64,000 nucleotides of DNA, from NCBI RefSeq assembly GCF_036588685.1, contig NC_086374.1, positions 20,390,886-20,454,885 of the forward strand, in the 5' to 3' direction. This stretch comes from Mytilus trossulus (taxonomy: Eukaryota; Mollusca; Bivalvia; Mytilida; Mytilidae). Positions 58,884 to 64,000 of this stretch are shown here, one piece after another (the stretch's first letter is position 1; every line of letters starts with the position of its first letter). The notes under the pieces are model-generated. The model saw only the letters and a program-made list of their open reading frames with translations, had not been told where the DNA came from and did not search any database. The position numbers and the translations under genes were made by a program.

Positions 58884-61030
58884 GTTTATACATAGGAACG
58901 CCCTCACGGTCATCGCGATGTAAAAGAGCGTCCACGCGGCGAGCTAATTATATTCATAGAATAATCGATTAACCAACGGGAAAAATTTTGATATCCAAAT
59001 CCTTCTCAATAATTTTTTCTATGTTTATGATAAATACATTTTCTGTTTGACAAGATTTTTGATTTTCGTTGTATCTGAAATTGTTCAATTTGTAGTCTGA
59101 GGCTACTCAGTTGGTACCTTAAAAGTTCGGGACATCAGCATTTGTACATTTTAATTTGTTTGAAATATTTATGTTACCATTTGAGTATTCATTGTTATTT
59201 AAAGCTGTATTGTATTGGATTGTTTAAATGAATGTTTCTTTTTCTTTTAAGTAATGATATATTTTGTCTATTTTGACATTACCCGTGTGGATAGGCTAAA
59301 GCAGTGTGACCTCAAGGGTAGATCCAGCCGTTTTTAAAAAGGAGGTTCCGAATCCAGGATAAAAGGGGGTTCCAACCATATACCCCGTTAGGTCAACCGG
59401 ATCCCCCCTGGATCCGCTACTGAACCTAAATTAGAATCTAAATGACCGGTAGACTATTTACAAACGCATTTAAATTCCGCCATTGCATCATCACTTCAAA
59501 TAGAATTAACCTGTTAAACCATGTGATTAAAAACAATAGACTGAAAAGGTTGTTAACACTATCAATAGGGTCAAGCAACATTTTCAAAATGATAAGTTAA
59601 TGTAAGCGTTAATTTTGTTACAGATTCGAAATTTTAGTGATATTGATCCTCAAACATTAAGCCGGTCATGAACTAAGTTTGTGAATTATGTTTGCGGTTT
59701 TCTTGACATGCATTGCAACGTGTCATCATATTCATTTTATATTAGAAAACTATAGCAGTTATATTAGAAAAGAATCTCATTCACAAATTTTTCATATTAA
59801 AAAAACATCGCTATGTTATAAAAAAAACCCATCATTGATATAATAAAATATAGCGGTATCTTTGACTTATACGTGATTTTGACTTAGCAAATAATTGAAT
59901 TCATCTCAATTGCATTCCACTGAATTTGCTACATGATATGTATTGAATGTATTGAATGTGTACATCTACAAATGATAAATCGGGCATTTATATTTCATTT
60001 CTTCAACAATTCAATGTTCTCGTTTAAATACACCTTGCTTGTTATTACATGAAAAAAATCATTAAAATTATACTGTAGACGTATGTCGTGTTAAATGTCA
60101 CCCTGTTTTAAAAAAAGAGTCATTACTGTATACCAAGAAATATGCCTTTCTTCGTACAAATGCTAACATTCGTCTGAAATTTCCCACAATGCAACTCCTT
60201 GATATAAGACAATATCGCTCGTTGATATAAGAAGTTTTTATCGATTCGCTTATTCCATAGACTGATTTATCACCCTGTATAACCCCGATACAGATGAAAC
60301 CGGACGTTGACGCGTTCGAGTCGAGCACACCGTATAGCACTGAGTTCAGACAGTAAGGAATTCATACTTTTAAAGACAATCCAATATCTATTCTTCGTAT
60401 ATTTTGCACCAATATATTCTTTGCCATAATACTCATGAGTTACTAAAAGGTTTTTCAAAAATGTGACATTTTTTTTATACAAACATCAAAAAACGCACGA
60501 AGATATCAATGATAAAACATGCTTGGTATTTTTAAACATTCAAAACTTTATGTTTCTCGTACTTCATAGTTTTTAAAACATACATTTTTGGAAACTTCAT
60601 AGTATAAATCAACAAACTTATAAAGATCGTTTGTTTATGTTGTATCTAGAAACAAAAAAATACACGTTTTAAAATGTCTCTATTTTCATGTTGTGTACGC
60701 TTCGTTGTCATTACACCTTTTTATACTGTACGCTTCGTTGACAAAATATTGCGTTTGTCAATGAATTTTGCATGTATTAGATTATGCTTTGATATGATTA
60801 TAACCAATATGCATGTTTGAAAATAATAATTTACCATCATAACATGCAGACAGCAACCCATAATGTCAGTTGTATTGTCGAAAAACACTTGGAGGAAATT
60901 TTTACATTTAAAAAAATCCTCATGTATACAAAAGTGTGAATTGGTAGGAAAATACAATAACTCAACAGATGCAACTATGACAAAGCATACACGTCCGATT
61001 TCTAATTTCATAGTATATTTGAAAGTGTTT
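58884..61030. other. Intergenic with small dispersed fragments
   Basis: Positions about 59310-59425 match a dispersed element with GGTTCC and GGATCC words (ends GGATCCGCTACTGAA; a similar tail is at about 19248-19264). Positions about 60170-60330 belong to another family: 60282-60325 is the inverted counterpart of 63959-64000. No gene. Confidence 0.45.
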
Positions 61031-61039
61031 ACCATACAA

Positions 61040-61330
61040 CAGTCAATGTACGGTTAGGGGGTGGGTTGGGTGCCCGCTAACATGTTTAATCCCGCCATAT
61101 TCTGTATGTGCCTGTCCAAATCCAGGAGCCTGTAATTCAGTGGTTGTATATATTTTTTTGTTCACACTTTTGTGCCAAAATTGAGCCGTTAGTTTTCTCG
61201 TATGCACTGACTTCATTTTTTGTTTCGGTGTGCTTAATAGCGGTGTGGCCTTTTTCATTGCTAAAGGCCGTACGATGACCTATAGTTGTTCATTTTTGTT
61301 TCGTTTGGTCTCTTGCGAAGAGCTGTTTCA
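61040..61330 (+). repeat. Dispersed mussel repeat, partial copy
   Basis: Shares GGTTAGGGGGTGGGTTGGG, ACATGTTTAATCCCGCC, TGTCCAAATCCAGGAGCC and GACCTATAGTTGTTCATTTT with the family represented at 57295-57795 and 62770-63060. Confidence 0.65.
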
Positions 61331-62769
61331 ATACCGCATCTTGTATTTGATATAGAAAGTAATCAAATATAATCAATGGATTATAGGTTAAGCCTTTTGG
61401 CCTGAATCTCAGAGGCGGGTCCAATGGGGTCATAGATTATCATAGAGTTACATTAAGGCTCAAGAATAGGTGTATGCAAGGAACATGTAACTGATAGCCA
61501 TCAATAGTAATACAGTTACTTTAATGTGAAGATATAAAGATGAAGAGACAACACTCAATATAAACTGGTTTGTTTTCTTTAATTATGTTTTTGTGTTTGT
61601 TTAATTTTTATGGTATAAAGATTATGCTTAAATTCCTCGAACATTACAGTCTTTCTACTGTGGTGCAAAAATCTAAATGATTGGTCAGGTCATTCTGGTT
61701 ATTATAAACACCTTTAAAGTCTATACTCACCCATATGCATTTCATTAAAATTTTGATTTATTTCACAGAAGACCACATGGACCATATTTATATTCCCCAG
61801 TTACCCTTGGCGTCATTGGTAAATTATGGGTTGAGCAAAGCATCAATCACCAACTTAACCTTAGACATTTGCTGTGTTTTTTAATTCTTTACTGTTTGTA
61901 CTTAACAATATATGGACCCTTTTATTTATTTATGACACGCGTTCGTAATGGCTGATTGTTGGTTGCTTAACGATCACTTGCAAATATGCCATGCATGTTC
62001 AGGATAAGCACAAAGTAGCAACACATACATGTAAGTCCTGTGAGGAGACCCTCCGGAATAACGTCAGGGACGTTTGGATTGCCACTGGATAAAATTATGT
62101 ATATTTTATAAGGACACAAATGGTGCCTTTCAACAGGCTATTTATAGACCTCTCTTGAAGCTTTTGCAGGGGTTCGGACTGTGTAGTTAGCGTGGTACTC
62201 TCTTTACACGAGACATTGGATTTTATATTCCCATTCGGACAGGACGTGACTGTGTACTGTTACATCCCACACAACTAAATGGGTGGCCAACTTCAGTCAG
62301 TTTTTACTGCCGATCGGAAAAAGACCAAAGTGATCATAACTTATAGCATATCTCACAGTCACCCTTCACCAAATTCTTTCATAAATAAAAAAACAATTGG
62401 CCGCAATATAGAAAGTTTTGCTCTACCTGTTAAATCAAAACATCACTTAACATTATTACAATTTATGCACACTTATGAGAACTCATAATACCGTACATCC
62501 TCTCGATACTGTTCATATTTGGCATTGCACAAGTTCGTGCGTTTTATTACGTCTTTACCTAAAAGCGTACGATATACTGATTAAAACACTTTGGATACAC
62601 GATTTACTTATTAGTTGTAATTCGCTTTGAAATAACTATCAGTTACTACAATTACTCCTTTGTCGATATTTTATGTATATGGTTTTTGTGCCTTGTACCG
62701 ACATTTTGAGTTTAGCCAATTGCAACTGAACTTTTTTATCATGTTGTGCTGTTACACCAGTGTTCTATG
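61331..62769. other. Intergenic with fragments of a dispersed element
   Basis: Positions about 61955-62275 (TTGCTTAACGATCACTTGC, CATGCATGTTCAGGATAAG, ACGTGACTGTGTACTG) resemble another common mussel repeat, distantly echoed at 655-700. No gene recognised. Confidence 0.45.
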
Positions 62770-63060
62770 TTAAGGAGAGGGTTGGGGGCTCACATGTTTA
62801 AACCTGCCGCACTTTGTTTTGTCGGTCCAACGTCAGAATCCTGCAGTACATGTGTTATATAGATCTGTCATTTCATAAGTTATTTACCGTTAGTTTAATC
62901 GGGGTTTTTTTCATATTTTTTTTCATATCGGGGCCTTTTTTAGGCGGCGGTATGGTATAGGTTTTCCTCATTGTTAAATGTTGTACATTGGACTATAATA
63001 GTTTATACGCCAACTTCATTTAAACTTTGATGGACAGTTGTCTCACTGGCCATCACATCA
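62770..63060 (+). repeat. Dispersed mussel repeat, partial copy
   Basis: Landmarks AGGAGAGGGTTGGGGGCTC, ACATGTTTAAACCTGCCGC and GGACAGTTGTCTCACTGGCC match the family at 57295 and 61040. Confidence 0.6.
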
Positions 63061-64000
63061 CATCTACAAAGCTCCGCATGTAAAAAAAAAGTAATAAAAA
63101 AATTAAAGCAGTTGGAATGCCATCTATGGCATTCGGCAAATTAAGTTCAACGAGCTCCTTCATGTATGTCTGCTTTCGTCTAGGCGAATTTGGACCAACA
63201 TCGGCATTTGGAAGAGCCTCAAATTGTGAAAAGGAAGTCATTAAAGTTTTAATGACTGTTCTATACTTTTTGAAACTTTCTTTTCTCTGGAATATATTTA
63301 TTAGCTGTTCATTTCATCTGGAAAAACATTGAAAGTCTCAATTTTCAATAGAAACATTCCAAGCAGATGTACGCGAGTTACATATTTCAATTTTGGCTTT
63401 GTATGACAGATATTTTTAGTTCAACTACTTTGACTAAGTTAACAGATAAACATTTACAATAAAATATAGAAAAAGGGTCGCCGACACCATCTCGAAAACC
63501 TTGACAAGAAAGTGTTTGTCACGGTTTTTGTCAACGAACTGTACAGTGATTATTTCAAAACGCACAACGAACGCGACACATTTGGTGGAACGAACAATAC
63601 AGTCAGAGAAAATTTATTTTGTATGATATTGCGTTTATTCTAAGTTATAGGGCACATTTGAAGGCACGTATTAATTCAATGTATAGTTATTTAGTATTGC
63701 TTAAGGTATAAATACTCAAAGGTGTATGCACAAAAAGATATTCAGCATTGTTTACATCGTAAACCGTATGAAATTGCACCATGTCTGTGCGTTTTGCATC
63801 TAGCAGTTTAATCAAACGTTTTATACAATATCTAAAACTTACAACAACTGTATAATTGAATAAAGATACTAACATGCTCATTGACATATTTATATATACT
63901 CAAATAAGTTCTAGAGAGACATTCAAAGTTATTGTCATCCCAAATGTTGTCCTGATTATCGCTTCGAACGCGTCAACGTCCGGATTCATTTGTATCGGGG
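63061..64000. other. Intergenic; window ends inside a repeat
   Basis: A minus-strand 62-codon ORF (63053-63241) includes a plausible-looking stretch (PNSPRRKQTYMKELVELNLP) but has no family I recognise and no splice support. The last ~42 bases (CTTCGAACGCGTCAACGTCC...) are the inverted counterpart of 60282-60325, and the element is cut by the window edge. Confidence 0.4.

Noticed and set aside
63053..63332. Overlapping ORFs on both strands (PNSPRRKQTYMKELVELNLP on minus)
   Set aside because: Possible exon fragment, but no recognised family and no clear splice pair.

Overview
The window looks like bivalve nuclear DNA, most likely a mussel (Mytilus or a close relative). It is AT-rich, has spliced genes with GT-AG introns, carries several dispersed elements that I recognise from mussel sequences, and contains a decayed LINE. 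The taxon is inferred from the repeats, not from a marker gene.

The left 40 kb is dominated by a minus-strand locus encoding a very large Ser/Thr/Pro/Gly-rich, mucin-like protein. It has two giant repeat exons of 16,752 bp (1340-18091) and 10,779 bp (25007-35785). Both are built from a 36-bp unit encoding a dodecapeptide close to PSVSGTTVSATG and stay open throughout. Between and before them lie small exons whose phases fit: a 24-bp and a 39-bp microexon, a 75-bp exon, a 207-bp exon, and two discoidin (F5/8 type C)-like domains, each encoded by two exons (38075-38370 plus 36761-36902; 20420-20718 plus 19317-19449). Read right to left the order is discoidin, giant array B, linker exons, discoidin-like, giant array A. 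This is either one gene of about 9,500 codons or two tandem paralogous genes. An in-frame signal-peptide-like start before the 207-bp exon keeps the second reading open. A secreted or surface mucin with lectin-like adhesion domains is the likely product class (inference).

Array B is punctuated by ten copies of a non-dodecamer spacer containing KGAAGGTSPPRISFG; array A has one. Array A contains a 3,165-bp tandem duplication, a roughly 1.95-kb duplication at 2,124-bp offset and a 288-bp duplication, so it has grown by unequal exchange on several scales.

From about 40 kb to the right end I find no convincing host gene. The region holds mobile DNA: a 2.9-kb element with terminal inverted repeats beginning CACGGTG and a 5-bp target duplication (44077-46982), a broken non-LTR retrotransposon (47440-51207) with endonuclease and reverse transcriptase, a 1.0-kb fold-back element at its 3' end (51211-52229), inverted copies of a palindromic element on either side of these, a 444-bp near-perfect hairpin (58440-58883), a 2-kb AT-rich element with degenerate inverted ends (54304-56311), and several copies of dispersed families.
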